A stretch of DNA of 64,000 bases, from positions 1 through 64,000 of the forward strand of contig BPGX01000007.1 of assembly GCA_026003255.1 (NCBI GenBank). The letters are read 5' to 3'. How positions within the stretch are numbered: position 1 is the stretch's first letter; each line of letters starts with the position of its first letter. Under the pieces are notes generated by a model that saw only the letters and a program-made list of their open reading frames with translations, ran no database searches and was not told where the DNA came from. Origin of the DNA: Bacteroidia bacterium. GTDB taxonomy: Bacteria; Bacteroidota; Bacteroidia; B-17B0; Aurantibacillaceae. Of this stretch, positions 35,694 through 45,712 are shown one piece after another. The position numbers and the translations under genes are program-made.

Positions 35694-36758
35694 TTATAGT
35701 AAACTATTAGATTTTTGTAATAAAGAATGATTTTTCTTTAATAAACTCATTGGCCTTAAGGCATAAATTCGTTCAATAATATTTACCACTTTAAGCCCTT
35801 CCAATGCATTAGTAGTAGCAGATTGTGTATTGTTTAATGTTTGTACAACATTTTCTATCACATAATGATGATTATTAGCAGAACCTTTATAAGGTCCGTA
35901 ATCATTAGCAGGATTGGTGGGTGGCAATTCCGGCATTTGATAATCTTTAATATGACAATATTCTACTCTATCCATATACTGACCACCTACTTTTATAGAC
36001 CCCTTACTCCCAATGACAGTAATGGATGATTCTAAATTTCTATCCCACACCGCAGTAGAATAATTGATGCAACCTATACCACCATTCACAAATTCAAACT
36101 GAACCAATCCACTATCTTCAAAATCAGTTAACCGTTGATGATTAAAATCTGCAAACTTAGCTTGTATATTTTTTATATCTCCAAAAATCCAATACAACAA
36201 ATCAATCCAATGTGAAAACTGAGTAAACAATGTTCCTCCATCCAATTCCTGAGATCCTTTCCAATTCTTTCCAGTGTAATAACGTTCGTCTCTGTTCCAA
36301 TAACAATTTAATTGAACCATGTATATATCACCAATAATTTTTTTATCAACAATTTCCTTTAACCAGACAGAAGGCGGCGAATATCTGTTCTGCATTACAC
36401 AAAAAACTTGCTTGTGATATTTCAATGCTGTGTAAATAATTTTCTCTGCATCCGCTGTACTTAATGCTAGTGGCTTTTCTACCACTACATGCTTAGAATG
36501 AGTCAAACAATCAATGGCTTGCTGAGCATGCAATCCATTTGGAGTACAGATATTTACTACTTCTATTTCGGGAAGTTTATTTAACATCTCAATATAGTCC
36601 TGATAAAATGGCTCTTTCAACTCTGATAACCCCAATGCTTCTTTGTCTTGAATATCACACACAGCCACCAGATGACAGTGTTCATTACGGCGAATCATCT
36701 CTGCGTGTCGCTTCCCAATATGTCCCTGACCTATAACAGCAAAATTTATCTTTTTCAT
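35694..36758 (-). CDS. Gfo/Idh/MocA family sugar-nucleotide oxidoreductase, 354 aa
   Basis: The NAD fold at the N terminus reads NFAVIGQGHIGKRHAEMI, with the EKPLA motif (HVVVEKPLALS) near residue 100 and the usual H-x-x-D pattern region (FSHWIDLLYWIFGD). This is the type (WbpB/WlbA) that oxidises C3 of a UDP-N-acetylated uronic acid before amination. The start MKKINF at 36758 is chosen: it follows the stop of the preceding gene by one base, whereas the upstream ATG would overlap that gene. The neighbours (dehydrogenase and acetyltransferase) support the pathway. Confidence 0.82.
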   Translation of the reverse strand: MKKINFAVIGQGHIGKRHAEMIRRNEHCHLVAVCDIQDKEALGLSELKEPFYQDYIEMLNKLPEIEVVNICTPNGLHAQQAIDCLTHSKHVVVEKPLALSTADAEKIIYTALKYHKQVFCVMQNRYSPPSVWLKEIVDKKIIGDIYMVQLNCYWNRDERYYTGKNWKGSQELDGGTLFTQFSHWIDLLYWIFGDIKNIQAKFADFNHQRLTDFEDSGLVQFEFVNGGIGCINYSTAVWDRNLESSITVIGSKGSIKVGGQYMDRVEYCHIKDYQMPELPPTNPANDYGPYKGSANNHHYVIENVVQTLNNTQSATTNALEGLKVVNIIERIYALRPMSLLKKNHSLLQKSNSLL

Positions 36759-36759
36759 A

Positions 36760-37344
36760 TTATTCAATTCTAAAAACTTTACCATCTTTTAATTGATACT
36801 TTTGTCCACTCTCTGGACAAACAGCAATGCCCTTTTCATCAAAATTCAAACGATGTCCATACTCACTCATCCATCCAATCTGACGAGCAGGATTCCCTAC
36901 CACAAGCGCATAATCGGGCACATCTTTTGTAACTACTGCACCCGCACCAATAAAGGCATACTTGCCAATCGTATGCCCGCAAACAATAGTCGCATTAGCA
37001 CCAATAGATGCACCTTTTTTTACTAATGTCTGAAGGTATTGGTCTCTTCGAGCAATAGCACTTCTTGGATTAATGACATTCGTAAAAACCATAGATGGTC
37101 CTAAAAACACATCATCCTCACAAATTACACCCGTATAGATAGACACATTATTTTGAACCTTTACATTATTCCCTAATACTACCTTTGGAGACACCACCAC
37201 ATTTTGTCCAATGTTACAATTTTCTCCAATTACACAATCCGGCATAATATGCGAAAAATGCCATATTTTAGTGCCTTTTCCAATCTTACAACCTTCATCA
37301 ATTACAGCCGTCGGATGCGCAAAATATTCTCTATTATCTACCAT
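36760..37344 (-). CDS. Hexapeptide N-acetyltransferase (WbpD/WlbB type), 194 aa
   Basis: This is a left-handed beta-helix acetyltransferase with repeated hexapeptides ([47 protein letters not shown]) and the end signature [19 protein letters not shown]. It likely acetylates the 3-amino group of a UDP-2-acetamido-3-amino uronic acid for a surface polysaccharide. [11 protein letters not shown] at 37344 is taken as start. The aminotransferase of this pathway (WbpE type) is not in the window. Confidence 0.85.
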   Translation of the reverse strand: MVDNREYFAHPTAVIDEGCKIGKGTKIWHFSHIMPDCVIGENCNIGQNVVVSPKVVLGNNVKVQNNVSIYTGVICEDDVFLGPSMVFTNVINPRSAIARRDQYLQTLVKKGASIGANATIVCGHTIGKYAFIGAGAVVTKDVPDYALVVGNPARQIGWMSEYGHRLNFDEKGIAVCPESGQKYQLKDGKVFRIE

Positions 37345-37360
37345 ATAAAAAAATGAAGGG

Positions 37361-37368
37361 CAAAAGTA
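37361..37368 (-). promoter_or_regulatory. Promoter -7 box of the sugar-nucleotide operon
   Basis: On the minus strand the sequence reads TACTTTTG (TAnnTTTG), 16 bp before the acetyltransferase ATG, in the divergent gap with cas6. Confidence 0.5.
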
Positions 37369-37481
37369 GGAAAAAAATGAATGCAAAGATTTTCAAAAAT
37401 TCAACTCAATAACATTCACTTTGAAATTTAATAAATTTTTATACTTTTTAGTGATAAAATAATTATAATTACTCCCCCAAT

Positions 37482-38177
37482 ATGCACATCACAAAATTAC
37501 CATATCTCAAATTAGTTTTTGAAAATTCATTTCAACCTTACGAAGTAGATAAACTTAGAGATATTGCTATTTCTCTAACAAAAGGGCATGCTATTCTTTA
37601 TCATAATCATATTGAAAACAAATTTAATTACGACTACCCACTCATACAATATAAAATCATTAGCAACAAAGGCGCTATTTTGTATTTACATCACGGTATT
37701 GAGCACATTCATTACTTGTTTAATCAATTAGAAGAAAGTAAAGGGAAAATTAAACTCAAACTTCAAAAAATTTTTTCCTTTAATTATTCTATTGTATCAA
37801 ACGGAGAATTTGAATATGAATTGCTTAGATGGCTACCACTTTACGATGAATATTACGAAGAATTTAAACAACTTGAACTACCAGAAGAAAAAGAGATATT
37901 TTTGAAAATTCGTTTGAAAGACAATATCCTTACTTTTTTAAGAGGGATTGACTTTAATTTTACAAATAATAATGATAAAATAGAAATACAAAATTTTCAA
38001 ATTCTCAAAGAAGATTGGATAAGCTTCAAAGACGTAAAATTCAAATATTTTAATGTCAAATTCAAGACCAATATCTTCTTACCACCACACATAGGATTAG
38101 GCAAAGGAGCTGCAAAAAATTATGGTGTTGTCTTTCCTCAAAAACATCCATCAAAAATTGTGAATAAAAAAATATAA
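37482..38177 (+). CDS. cas6: CRISPR RNA endonuclease Cas6, 231 aa
   Basis: Cas6 cuts the precursor crRNA at the repeat hairpin. It has the RAMP layout, with YPLIQYKIISNKGAILYL in the first ferredoxin-like domain and a C-terminal glycine-rich loop, GLGKGAAKNYGVVFP, close to the end. Several His residues near the N terminus (YHNH, LHHGIEHIHY) are candidates for catalysis, but I cannot assign which. It is the first gene of the type III operon, 80 bp before cas10. Confidence 0.85.
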   Translation: MHITKLPYLKLVFENSFQPYEVDKLRDIAISLTKGHAILYHNHIENKFNYDYPLIQYKIISNKGAILYLHHGIEHIHYLFNQLEESKGKIKLKLQKIFSFNYSIVSNGEFEYELLRWLPLYDEYYEEFKQLELPEEKEIFLKIRLKDNILTFLRGIDFNFTNNNDKIEIQNFQILKEDWISFKDVKFKYFNVKFKTNIFLPPHIGLGKGAAKNYGVVFPQKHPSKIVNKKI

Positions 38178-38257
38178 TTTGTGGATAAAATTTACGATGA
38201 TTTATAGGATTTATTAATTAAAATTGCACACTTATCGAAAAAAAACAACATTTCATT

Positions 38258-40888
38258 ATGACCGAACAATTGAGCAATGAAAAATACAAAATATACCTCG
38301 CTGCTTTATTGCATGATATTGGGAAGTTTTGGCAAAGGGCGGATACTTACATAAACGGAAAATGGGAAAATCTAAATAAAGATCAATTTAAAGAAGAAGT
38401 TTTTTGTCCTAAATACAATAATTCATACTCTCATAAACATGTTTTATGGACGGCTCAATTTGTTGAAGAAATTTTAGGGATTAAAGGGGAAGGAGAAGAA
38501 AGCTTAATTAGAATTGCTGCAAAGCATCACGATCCAGGAAGTAATCTTTTATGTAATATCATCACAAAGGCAGATCATTTATCAAGCGGCATGGACAGAA
38601 GTCAATTAACCGAAGATCAAAAAAATGAAGATGATATTGGAAATTATAAATCTACTCCAATTAGATCTATTTTTGGTACGATTAGTAGAAAAGATACAGA
38701 TCAAGTAAGCTTGAAGTATAGATTGCCCGTTCAGATATTAGATATCAACAATATAATGCCTATCACTGAACAATTCCGTCCTGATGAAATAGAAAAACTT
38801 TACAAAGATACCTGGGAAAAATTTGTAACTGAAATAAAAAACTTGAAGTCAAAGTATGACAATAATATATACAATAAAAGTTTTTGTGATACTTTATTGT
38901 ATTTATTCCAAAAATATTGCTCATACATACCATCAAGCACTCACGACTTGCCTGATGTATCCTTGTATGACCATAGTAAAACTACAGCAGCATTTGCCGT
39001 TTGCTTATGGGAATACATAAAAGATAAAAAGAAACAAAGCATCTCAGAAATTAATAATAACATTAATAATAACGAATGTCCTTTTCTCTTATTAGGAGCA
39101 GATTTGTCAGGAATTCAAAAATACATTTTCAATGTAATTTCTAAAAATGCCGCAAAAAATCTGAAAGGTCGGTCCTTTTATTTACACTTAATTACTACAA
39201 CTATAGTCAAAAAAATTCTTGATAAAACAAATTTATTTGAATGCAATCTTATTTATAATTCCGGTGGAGGTTTTTACTTGATCCTGCCTAATACAGAAAA
39301 TATCAAATCAATCATTAATGAGATAGAAAAAGAAGTCCAAAAAGAACTCTTAGAAAAAACTTATGGAGAACTTTCCCTGGCAATGCAATATGTGGAATTT
39401 TCCATGGAAGAAGTAATGAATAAAAAAATAAATGAAATCTGGGAAAGGTTGTTTAATAAACTTGAAGTAAAAAAACAACAAAAATTTCTTCCATTATTAA
39501 AAGATGAAAATGCCTATAATTTGTTTTTTAATGTAGAAAACAATAGCAATAATAATCATCATTGGAGATTATCTGTTAATGATGTTATTGAAAAAGGTAA
39601 ATCAATTGAAAAAGATGATATTACTGGAAAATTAATTACGCATCCTGAAAAAACAGATGGATTAACAGTATCACATACTTCAAAAGAGCAAATTGACCTG
39701 GGTAAAATTCTTAAAAACGCAGATTATTGGATTATCACTCCTTCTAATGAAAACAACGGACATGTTAAGTTTCTGGGATACTCGCATTACTTATTTAAGA
39801 AAAACTCTCTTGATGAATACAAAGCATGTTTTAATAATTCATATACAAAAGTTTTATTATTTAATAACACAGATTTCTTAAACGATATTACTCCTCCCCA
39901 AAATGATGTAATGGGAGCCGTAATAGGCTTTGAATTTTATGGTGGAAATACTTATCCTGTTGATGAAAATGGTAATCCTAAAAGTTATGACCAGCTTCCC
40001 AAAGGCGAACTCAATAAAAATGCTATCATCCGAATGGATGTTGATAATCTGGGATATTTATTTCAAAATGGTTTTAAGCCCGAACAACGTTCATTCAGCA
40101 GATATTCTCAATTGAGTCGAAATCTTGATTTATTCTTCAAAGGATATTTAACTCATCTATGGAACAGTAATAACGACTATCAAAATCATACTGTAATTCT
40201 TTATGCTGGCGGTGATGATTTATTCCTGCTTGGAGATTGGGAAATTACCATCAACTTTGCTAAAAAAATTCGTGATGACTTCAGGAAATATGTTTGTGAA
40301 CATCCATTAATTACGTTATCAGGAGGTATTATCATTGTACCACCAAAATATCCAATTCTCAAAATGGCCGAATGGTGCGATGAAATGGAGAAAAAGGGTA
40401 AAAAATATAAATGGAAAAATGAAAAAGTAATTTTCTTTGATAGAGAAGGTAAACCATTTAATGCTGATAAAGAAAAAGATGCAATTGGTGTTTTTGATTT
40501 TGCCCTAAGCTGGGATGTGGAGTTTAGTAAAATATATGAACTTGGTGAAGAAATTTTCAATAAAATAGTTAATAAAGAATTGCCCAAAACATTCATTCAA
40601 AAAATACAGCACTATTACGAACAGGAGATATTTACAAGAAATTCATTAAACGAACCAATTTCCAGCAATCAAATATATAATAAAAGATTATTTTGGTTGT
40701 TAGCTTATGATTTTGCAAGAATGATGGAAAGAAATAAAAATCAAAAACAATTTTTAGAACAAATATTAAAAGATATTTTTGAAAATAAATGGAAAGAAAA
40801 TCAAATCAACACAAATTATCATAGTTTAATCCTTTATGCTCTTTCTGCAAGAGTAGCAGAATTTAAAGTAAGAAACCATAAAAATTAA
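38258..40888 (+). CDS. cas10: Cas10 / Csm1, type III-A large subunit, 876 aa
   Basis: This is the signature subunit of the Csm complex. The HD nuclease motif is intact (ALLHDIGKFWQRAD, His19-Asp20). The first palm domain starts near GADLSGIQKYIFNVIS (about residue 283). A zinc-binding or linker region follows, then the second palm with the intact cyclase motif AGGDDLF (about residues 650-656). The C-terminal helical domain ends at KVRNHKN. Both the DNase and cyclic oligoadenylate synthase activities are therefore expected. csm2 follows after 5 bp. Confidence 0.96.
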   Translation: MTEQLSNEKYKIYLAALLHDIGKFWQRADTYINGKWENLNKDQFKEEVFCPKYNNSYSHKHVLWTAQFVEEILGIKGEGEESLIRIAAKHHDPGSNLLCNIITKADHLSSGMDRSQLTEDQKNEDDIGNYKSTPIRSIFGTISRKDTDQVSLKYRLPVQILDINNIMPITEQFRPDEIEKLYKDTWEKFVTEIKNLKSKYDNNIYNKSFCDTLLYLFQKYCSYIPSSTHDLPDVSLYDHSKTTAAFAVCLWEYIKDKKKQSISEINNNINNNECPFLLLGADLSGIQKYIFNVISKNAAKNLKGRSFYLHLITTTIVKKILDKTNLFECNLIYNSGGGFYLILPNTENIKSIINEIEKEVQKELLEKTYGELSLAMQYVEFSMEEVMNKKINEIWERLFNKLEVKKQQKFLPLLKDENAYNLFFNVENNSNNNHHWRLSVNDVIEKGKSIEKDDITGKLITHPEKTDGLTVSHTSKEQIDLGKILKNADYWIITPSNENNGHVKFLGYSHYLFKKNSLDEYKACFNNSYTKVLLFNNTDFLNDITPPQNDVMGAVIGFEFYGGNTYPVDENGNPKSYDQLPKGELNKNAIIRMDVDNLGYLFQNGFKPEQRSFSRYSQLSRNLDLFFKGYLTHLWNSNNDYQNHTVILYAGGDDLFLLGDWEITINFAKKIRDDFRKYVCEHPLITLSGGIIIVPPKYPILKMAEWCDEMEKKGKKYKWKNEKVIFFDREGKPFNADKEKDAIGVFDFALSWDVEFSKIYELGEEIFNKIVNKELPKTFIQKIQHYYEQEIFTRNSLNEPISSNQIYNKRLFWLLAYDFARMMERNKNQKQFLEQILKDIFENKWKENQINTNYHSLILYALSARVAEFKVRNHKN

Positions 40889-40893
40889 AATAT

Positions 40894-41358
40894 ATGAATA
40901 AACATTTTGAAAACACAAGAAAAGATTATAAAAAAAATGAAGAAAGTAAAAAATTAAAGGATGAATTTGATTCTTTGAAATTTAAAGAAGATTGGATAAA
41001 AACTGAAGCTGATGAAAATATGATTGAATATTGCTCAAAAATTGCTAAGATTCTTGTTGATGTTAAGGTTACTTCTTCTCAATTAAGAAACATCTATGGA
41101 GAAATTTTAAGAATAAAAATGAAAAGAAATAAAAGAATTGATAGCAAAAATGATTTAATTCTTTTAAAGCCGAAACTTTACTACAATAATAGTCGTATGC
41201 AAAAGGAATTAGGAAAAGAAATTTTTAACAAGTTTATCAAAAATCACTTAGAAAAAGCTATAAAAATAGCAATAGATAATTTTAACAATGACAAAATCTT
41301 TAACAATTTTCATAATTATTTTGAAGCAATCTTGGCGTATCATAAATATTGGGATTAA
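40894..41358 (+). CDS. csm2: Csm2, type III-A small subunit, 154 aa
   Basis: An all-helical, Lys-rich protein. The family block TSSQLRNIYGEI (about residues 68-79) is followed by LLKPKLYYNNSR, then a C-terminal helical part ending HNYFEAILAYHKYWD. Csm2 copies line the crRNA-target duplex in the Csm filament. A 96-bp AT-rich gap precedes csm3. Confidence 0.88.
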   Translation: MNKHFENTRKDYKKNEESKKLKDEFDSLKFKEDWIKTEADENMIEYCSKIAKILVDVKVTSSQLRNIYGEILRIKMKRNKRIDSKNDLILLKPKLYYNNSRMQKELGKEIFNKFIKNHLEKAIKIAIDNFNNDKIFNNFHNYFEAILAYHKYWD

Positions 41359-41454
41359 ATTGAAAATGAACACGAGGAAAATGTATATAATTAAAAAAGA
41401 AATTAAAAAAACATTTTAAAAGTTATTAATCATAAAACTAAAATAGAAAAAACT

Positions 41455-42168
41455 ATGATACAACTCAGAAAAAAAATCTTTATTCAGGGAGAAATCAAGC
41501 TTCTTACTGGTACCATGATTGGAGGTACTAATAATCAGATGGGAATTGGAGGACTAGACAAATCCATCATAAGAGATCCTCTTACACAATTACCCATCAT
41601 TCCCGGTTCCTCTCTCAAAGGGAAAATGAGAGCACTTCTGGAACTTTCAAAAGGAAAGTATAAATCTGGTGGAGACGTTGGTAATGATCCTGCCATTACT
41701 TGTTTATTCGGAACTAGTGCTGCAGAAAATGAAAATAGTCATGCTTCAAGATTAATTGTCAGAGATGCCAAACTCATCGTTGATGAAAATGATAAGCGCT
41801 GGGACAATACCGATCTCTTATACTCAGAAGCAAAAACAGAAGTTGTCATCAATCGCCTTACATCCAAAGCCACTCCCAGAACAAATGAACGTGTACCAGC
41901 CGGAGCAAAGTTCAATTATGAAATGATAATTAACATTGTTTGTGAAGAACAAAATGTGAAGGAAGAAGAAGAAAAATTATGTAAACTACTCGCAGAAGGC
42001 ATTAAACTTCTTGAAGAAGATTACATTGGTGCAAATGGTTCAAGAGGTTACGGTCAAATTAAATTCATCAACACAAAAATTAAAGTAAAAAATTATCCAG
42101 GAAATAATTCCTTCGAAGATGATCCTTCTGAAATTTCAGAACATTTCGATGATTTTAAAAATGAGTAA
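41455..42168 (+). CDS. csm3: Csm3, type III-A backbone RNase, 237 aa
   Basis: This RAMP protein forms the helical backbone and cuts target RNA every 6 nt. The segment GIGGLDKSIIRDP holds Asp35, aligned with the catalytic Asp33 of characterised Csm3. IIPGSSLKGKMRALLE and the glycine-rich GANGSRGYGQIKF near the end are typical. Three bases separate it from csm4. Confidence 0.95.
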   Translation: MIQLRKKIFIQGEIKLLTGTMIGGTNNQMGIGGLDKSIIRDPLTQLPIIPGSSLKGKMRALLELSKGKYKSGGDVGNDPAITCLFGTSAAENENSHASRLIVRDAKLIVDENDKRWDNTDLLYSEAKTEVVINRLTSKATPRTNERVPAGAKFNYEMIINIVCEEQNVKEEEEKLCKLLAEGIKLLEEDYIGANGSRGYGQIKFINTKIKVKNYPGNNSFEDDPSEISEHFDDFKNE

Positions 42169-42171
42169 GCA

Positions 42172-43281
42172 ATGTCTCAAAATAACTCTACTTTAAAATT
42201 TTCTATCATTAAACTTAAATTTATAGAACCTATTGCTCTTAGCTCTGAAAGAGACGATGATTATATCAAAGACGTAAATTCCATTCCTTCAGATACTCTA
42301 AAAGCTGCTCTCATCTCTGCTTTTGCTGAAGTTTCTACTAACCAGATTGAAATCAACGAATTTAACGAACATCTTATTGTTTCTTCTGCTTTTCCGTTTA
42401 TTAATGATCTTTATTTCTTCCCTAAACCTCAATTATCTATTCAAAATTATATTGAAAAATCTCAAAACCAAAACCAAAACCAAAATGATTTTGAACTGAA
42501 GTATAGAAAAAAGTTGAAAAAAGTCAAATTCATTGAAAAAAATGTTTTAGAAAAAATTATCTCCGGGACTAAATTATATTTTGATGAAATTATTAATTTC
42601 AATGACTTTGAATCTATCGCATTAAAAAGTCCTATATCTTCTAATACTAACTATCCTTCTAAAATTTACGTTTCTGAAACAATTGAACGTGTCAGTTTAG
42701 GTTGTAAACCTTACCTTGACATTCCACACTCTGAAAAAGGTGATCCATATTATTTTACAAGAACTCACTTCTTTCAATCCGATAAGTATTCAACCGGATT
42801 GTGGTTTGCCTGGCAATCTAATCAAGCCGATGTAATCAAAATCAATGATTGCCTACTAAACGCATTAGAGTTACTTAAAAACAATGGAATCGGTGCCGAC
42901 AAAAGTATTGGTCATGGAAAATTTGAATTTGAAGTAGCTACCATTGAATTAAATTATCCATCGGATTTTTCACACATCATTAATCTATCAAAATTTCTCC
43001 CTTCTGAAAAAGAATTTCAGAACATATCATTAGAAAACAGCATGTACAATTTATCCCTATGCGGCGGATATATTGCCGGTTCCTCTGATCATTCCAAAAG
43101 ACACTGGATAAGAAAATACGTGTGGATGTTTGACGAAGGAAGTATATTAAAATTTAATAATCAATCCGAAACCGAAAAAATTATTTTTGGAAAAAATGTG
43201 ATAGCATTAAATTCCAGTTCTTTGCCTCATCAAGTTTTCAGAGATGGAAGATCAATTTTTTTACCTATTAAACTCTCTTGA
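42172..43281 (+). CDS. csm4: Csm4, crRNA 5' handle binding RAMP, 369 aa
   Basis: Csm4 caps the crRNA 5' end beside Cas10. Typical features are SIPSDTLKAALISAFAEV near residue 40 and the glycine-rich NNGIGADKSIGHGKFEFE (about residues 235-252). An (NQ)n run at about residues 98-107 is encoded by four CAAAAC-like hexamers. csm5 starts 2 bp after its stop. Confidence 0.92.
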   Translation: MSQNNSTLKFSIIKLKFIEPIALSSERDDDYIKDVNSIPSDTLKAALISAFAEVSTNQIEINEFNEHLIVSSAFPFINDLYFFPKPQLSIQNYIEKSQNQNQNQNDFELKYRKKLKKVKFIEKNVLEKIISGTKLYFDEIINFNDFESIALKSPISSNTNYPSKIYVSETIERVSLGCKPYLDIPHSEKGDPYYFTRTHFFQSDKYSTGLWFAWQSNQADVIKINDCLLNALELLKNNGIGADKSIGHGKFEFEVATIELNYPSDFSHIINLSKFLPSEKEFQNISLENSMYNLSLCGGYIAGSSDHSKRHWIRKYVWMFDEGSILKFNNQSETEKIIFGKNVIALNSSSLPHQVFRDGRSIFLPIKLS

Positions 43282-43283
43282 TT

Positions 43284-44462
43284 ATGCAGGTAGAACAAGT
43301 AAAAAGCTATAAAAAAGAAATTATAGAATTAAACTGTAAAATATTAACTCCATTACACATTGGTAGCGGTAATGTTCTCAATAAAGGAATTGACTTTTTT
43401 ATCGACAATAATCAAGCAGGAATCATAGATATTCATAAAATCTACAATAAAATCGGAGAAAGTAAAATTCAATGGTGGACTGATAAAATAAAATCCGGTG
43501 AAGATATCTGGTATGAACTGAGAGATAAGTATAAGTGTTCGCTGGATGATATTTCTAAAGAAATTTTACCATTAAAAACATCTTCATATAAAAATCAAAT
43601 CAGAGAATTCTTAAGAAATCAGTATACCTCTAATCCAATTATTCCCGGAAGTTCAATAAAAGGTGCCATTCGAACGGCTGTTTTTACTCATAAAATATTA
43701 CAAGACAAATCAAAACTTGAAGCATTTAAAGAAAAAATTAATGAAGCTCATAATAAACTATCAAATAATAGAAAAATAAATGATTTAAGAAAAGATTTAG
43801 AACATCATACCAATCGAATAGTAGATGATATTTTTCAAAACAAAAATATCAATGGTGAAGGTGCTCAAAACGATGTTTTCAGATTTATTCAAATCTCTGA
43901 TGTCGAACTCGATAAAAACAATTTATTCGTTGCAGAATTAAATACTCTTAACTGGAAAGGAGTGTCGAAAGATGAGGGCAACTGGAAAATTGACAATAGA
44001 TTAAGCATTCTTCTGCAAGTAATCCAGGGAGAATTCAAGTTAACCATGAAAATTGACGAAAGATTTTATAAGTACAATTCTTTTGGTATTAGTAATATAA
44101 ATGACCTTCTGAAAATTATAAATAATCATTTTCATGAACTGTCAGAATTAGAAAAAGATAATTTTGAAAATGATTCGGAATCCGGATTCCTAAGCGATAA
44201 TCTGTATAATGATATTTTGAATTGCTATAAAAATCTCTTAAATTGCAAATATTTACTCCGTGTCGGATTTGCCAGCGGTTGGGATTTTATGACCGGTGCA
44301 TGGGCAAAAAAATTAGATGATGAAATTTGGAATAACCTAAAGATTTTTCTTGTTAAATCTCCAGGTTATGAAAAATTTTTCTTCCCAAAAACCAGAAGAT
44401 TAGTCAAAGTGGATAATAAGTATCATGTTCCAGGTTACATTGAGCTTTCCTATCAAAACTAA
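43284..44462 (+). CDS. csm5: Csm5, crRNA 3' end RAMP, 392 aa
   Basis: Csm5 terminates the filament at the crRNA 3' end. It opens with a RAMP strand (LNCKILTPLHIGSGNVLNKG) and has PIIPGSSIKGAIRTAVFTH near residue 118, then an FASGWDFMTGAWAKKL region near the C terminus. ATG 43284 is preferred over the TTG at 43278, which would overlap the csm4 stop. Confidence 0.92.
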   Translation: MQVEQVKSYKKEIIELNCKILTPLHIGSGNVLNKGIDFFIDNNQAGIIDIHKIYNKIGESKIQWWTDKIKSGEDIWYELRDKYKCSLDDISKEILPLKTSSYKNQIREFLRNQYTSNPIIPGSSIKGAIRTAVFTHKILQDKSKLEAFKEKINEAHNKLSNNRKINDLRKDLEHHTNRIVDDIFQNKNINGEGAQNDVFRFIQISDVELDKNNLFVAELNTLNWKGVSKDEGNWKIDNRLSILLQVIQGEFKLTMKIDERFYKYNSFGISNINDLLKIINNHFHELSELEKDNFENDSESGFLSDNLYNDILNCYKNLLNCKYLLRVGFASGWDFMTGAWAKKLDDEIWNNLKIFLVKSPGYEKFFFPKTRRLVKVDNKYHVPGYIELSYQN

Positions 44463-44473
44463 TTCATTTTTTC

Positions 44474-45712
44474 ATGCCCCACCTCATCTCCTTCCTCGGT
44501 ACCGGCTCATTCCATCTGGTAGATAATAAAAGAGAATACAGAACCGCAAAGTATCAATTTAATAACCAAATTCAAGAAACTAAATACGTCTCTCTCTTCC
44601 TCGCTCAGCAACTCAAAGCCGATAAAATCATCTTCATCGGTACCTTCAAATCCATGTGGGAACAAATCTACATCGACCTCGTCCCTCCCCACAACATTAA
44701 CGAACCTCTCCTCAACCAACTCCTCGAACTCCACAACAAAAAACACTCCGACCCCTACAACCCACAAATATTTTCAGAACTCGAACAACAAATAAATCAA
44801 CACTCTCACACCAAAATAAAAATCATCATTGTCAACTACGGCATCAATCAGGATGAAATCCACCAAAACATTCAAATCATCTATCAGCAGCTTCTCGATG
44901 AATTCATTCACCATCCCCATCCTGTTCAACTTCACATCGATACTACCCATAGTTTCCGCTCCCTTCCTCTCGTTCTACTGCAGGTAATCCAGTATTTCTC
45001 CTGGATTCATAACGACAAGATACAGATAAAAGGAATCTATTATGGAATGCTGGAAGTAATAAACGAACTCGGATATGCTCCCATCATTGATCTTTCTTCT
45101 ATTTGGAACATTCAGCAATGGACTCAAGCCGCCTACGACTTCCAGAATTATGGCAACGGTTATCTTTTATCTCAACTCATCAATAACACCAATCCCTCCG
45201 AAGCCAATTTAATTCGTCAATTCTCCGAAAACCTGAATCTGAATCTCATTTTCCATTTCAAACAAAACATCCAGCAACTTCGTGGCATCCTCAATAAAGA
45301 ATATCCCTCCTTAGGAAAAAATATCATACCAAACGTCCTCTCCGGCTTCTTACAACGTTTCAAAGGAGATTTGAAAAACATCCCCGATTGGAAATTACAG
45401 CTGGAACTTGCCAAATGGCAATTCGAAAACAAACGATATGGATTGGCTGTTATAATCCTCTATGAAGCCATCTTTTCATACATTTGTTATAAAGAAAATC
45501 TAAATCCATTGGCGTATAATGATCGTGAAATAGCCAAAAAAAAATTTTACCCAAAAAAGAACTACAAATCCATTCGTGATATAATTTCAAAAAACAAAAT
45601 TGACGATATTCGAAACGGTATAGCCCATCAACTTGAAAAACAAATCACTCCTGATAAGGCAATTAAAAATATACAAAACGCAATTTTAGAAATTGAAAAA
45701 ATTTTGCTATGA
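44474..45712 (+). CDS. CARF-HEPN effector (Csx1/Csx2-like), first copy, 412 aa
   Basis: This is a predicted receptor and RNase activated by cyclic oligoadenylate from Cas10. The N-terminal CARF domain starts LISFLGTGSFH and carries the DxTHxFR signature (HIDTTHSFRSLPLVLL, about residues 156-171) of the Csx2/DxTHG group. The C-terminal HEPN domain has the R-x4-H motif in DIRNGIAHQ (about residues 379-387). The coding strand is notably C-rich and G-poor compared with csm5 and the next gene. Its stop overlaps the next start (ATGA). Confidence 0.88.
   Translation: MPHLISFLGTGSFHLVDNKREYRTAKYQFNNQIQETKYVSLFLAQQLKADKIIFIGTFKSMWEQIYIDLVPPHNINEPLLNQLLELHNKKHSDPYNPQIFSELEQQINQHSHTKIKIIIVNYGINQDEIHQNIQIIYQQLLDEFIHHPHPVQLHIDTTHSFRSLPLVLLQVIQYFSWIHNDKIQIKGIYYGMLEVINELGYAPIIDLSSIWNIQQWTQAAYDFQNYGNGYLLSQLINNTNPSEANLIRQFSENLNLNLIFHFKQNIQQLRGILNKEYPSLGKNIIPNVLSGFLQRFKGDLKNIPDWKLQLELAKWQFENKRYGLAVIILYEAIFSYICYKENLNPLAYNDREIAKKKFYPKKNYKSIRDIISKNKIDDIRNGIAHQLEKQITPDKAIKNIQNAILEIEKILL

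Noticed and set aside
44507-44767. Minus-strand Val/Glu-rich open frame inside the first CARF gene
   Set aside because: It is the complement of a C-rich coding strand; the CARF-HEPN protein has defined motifs.
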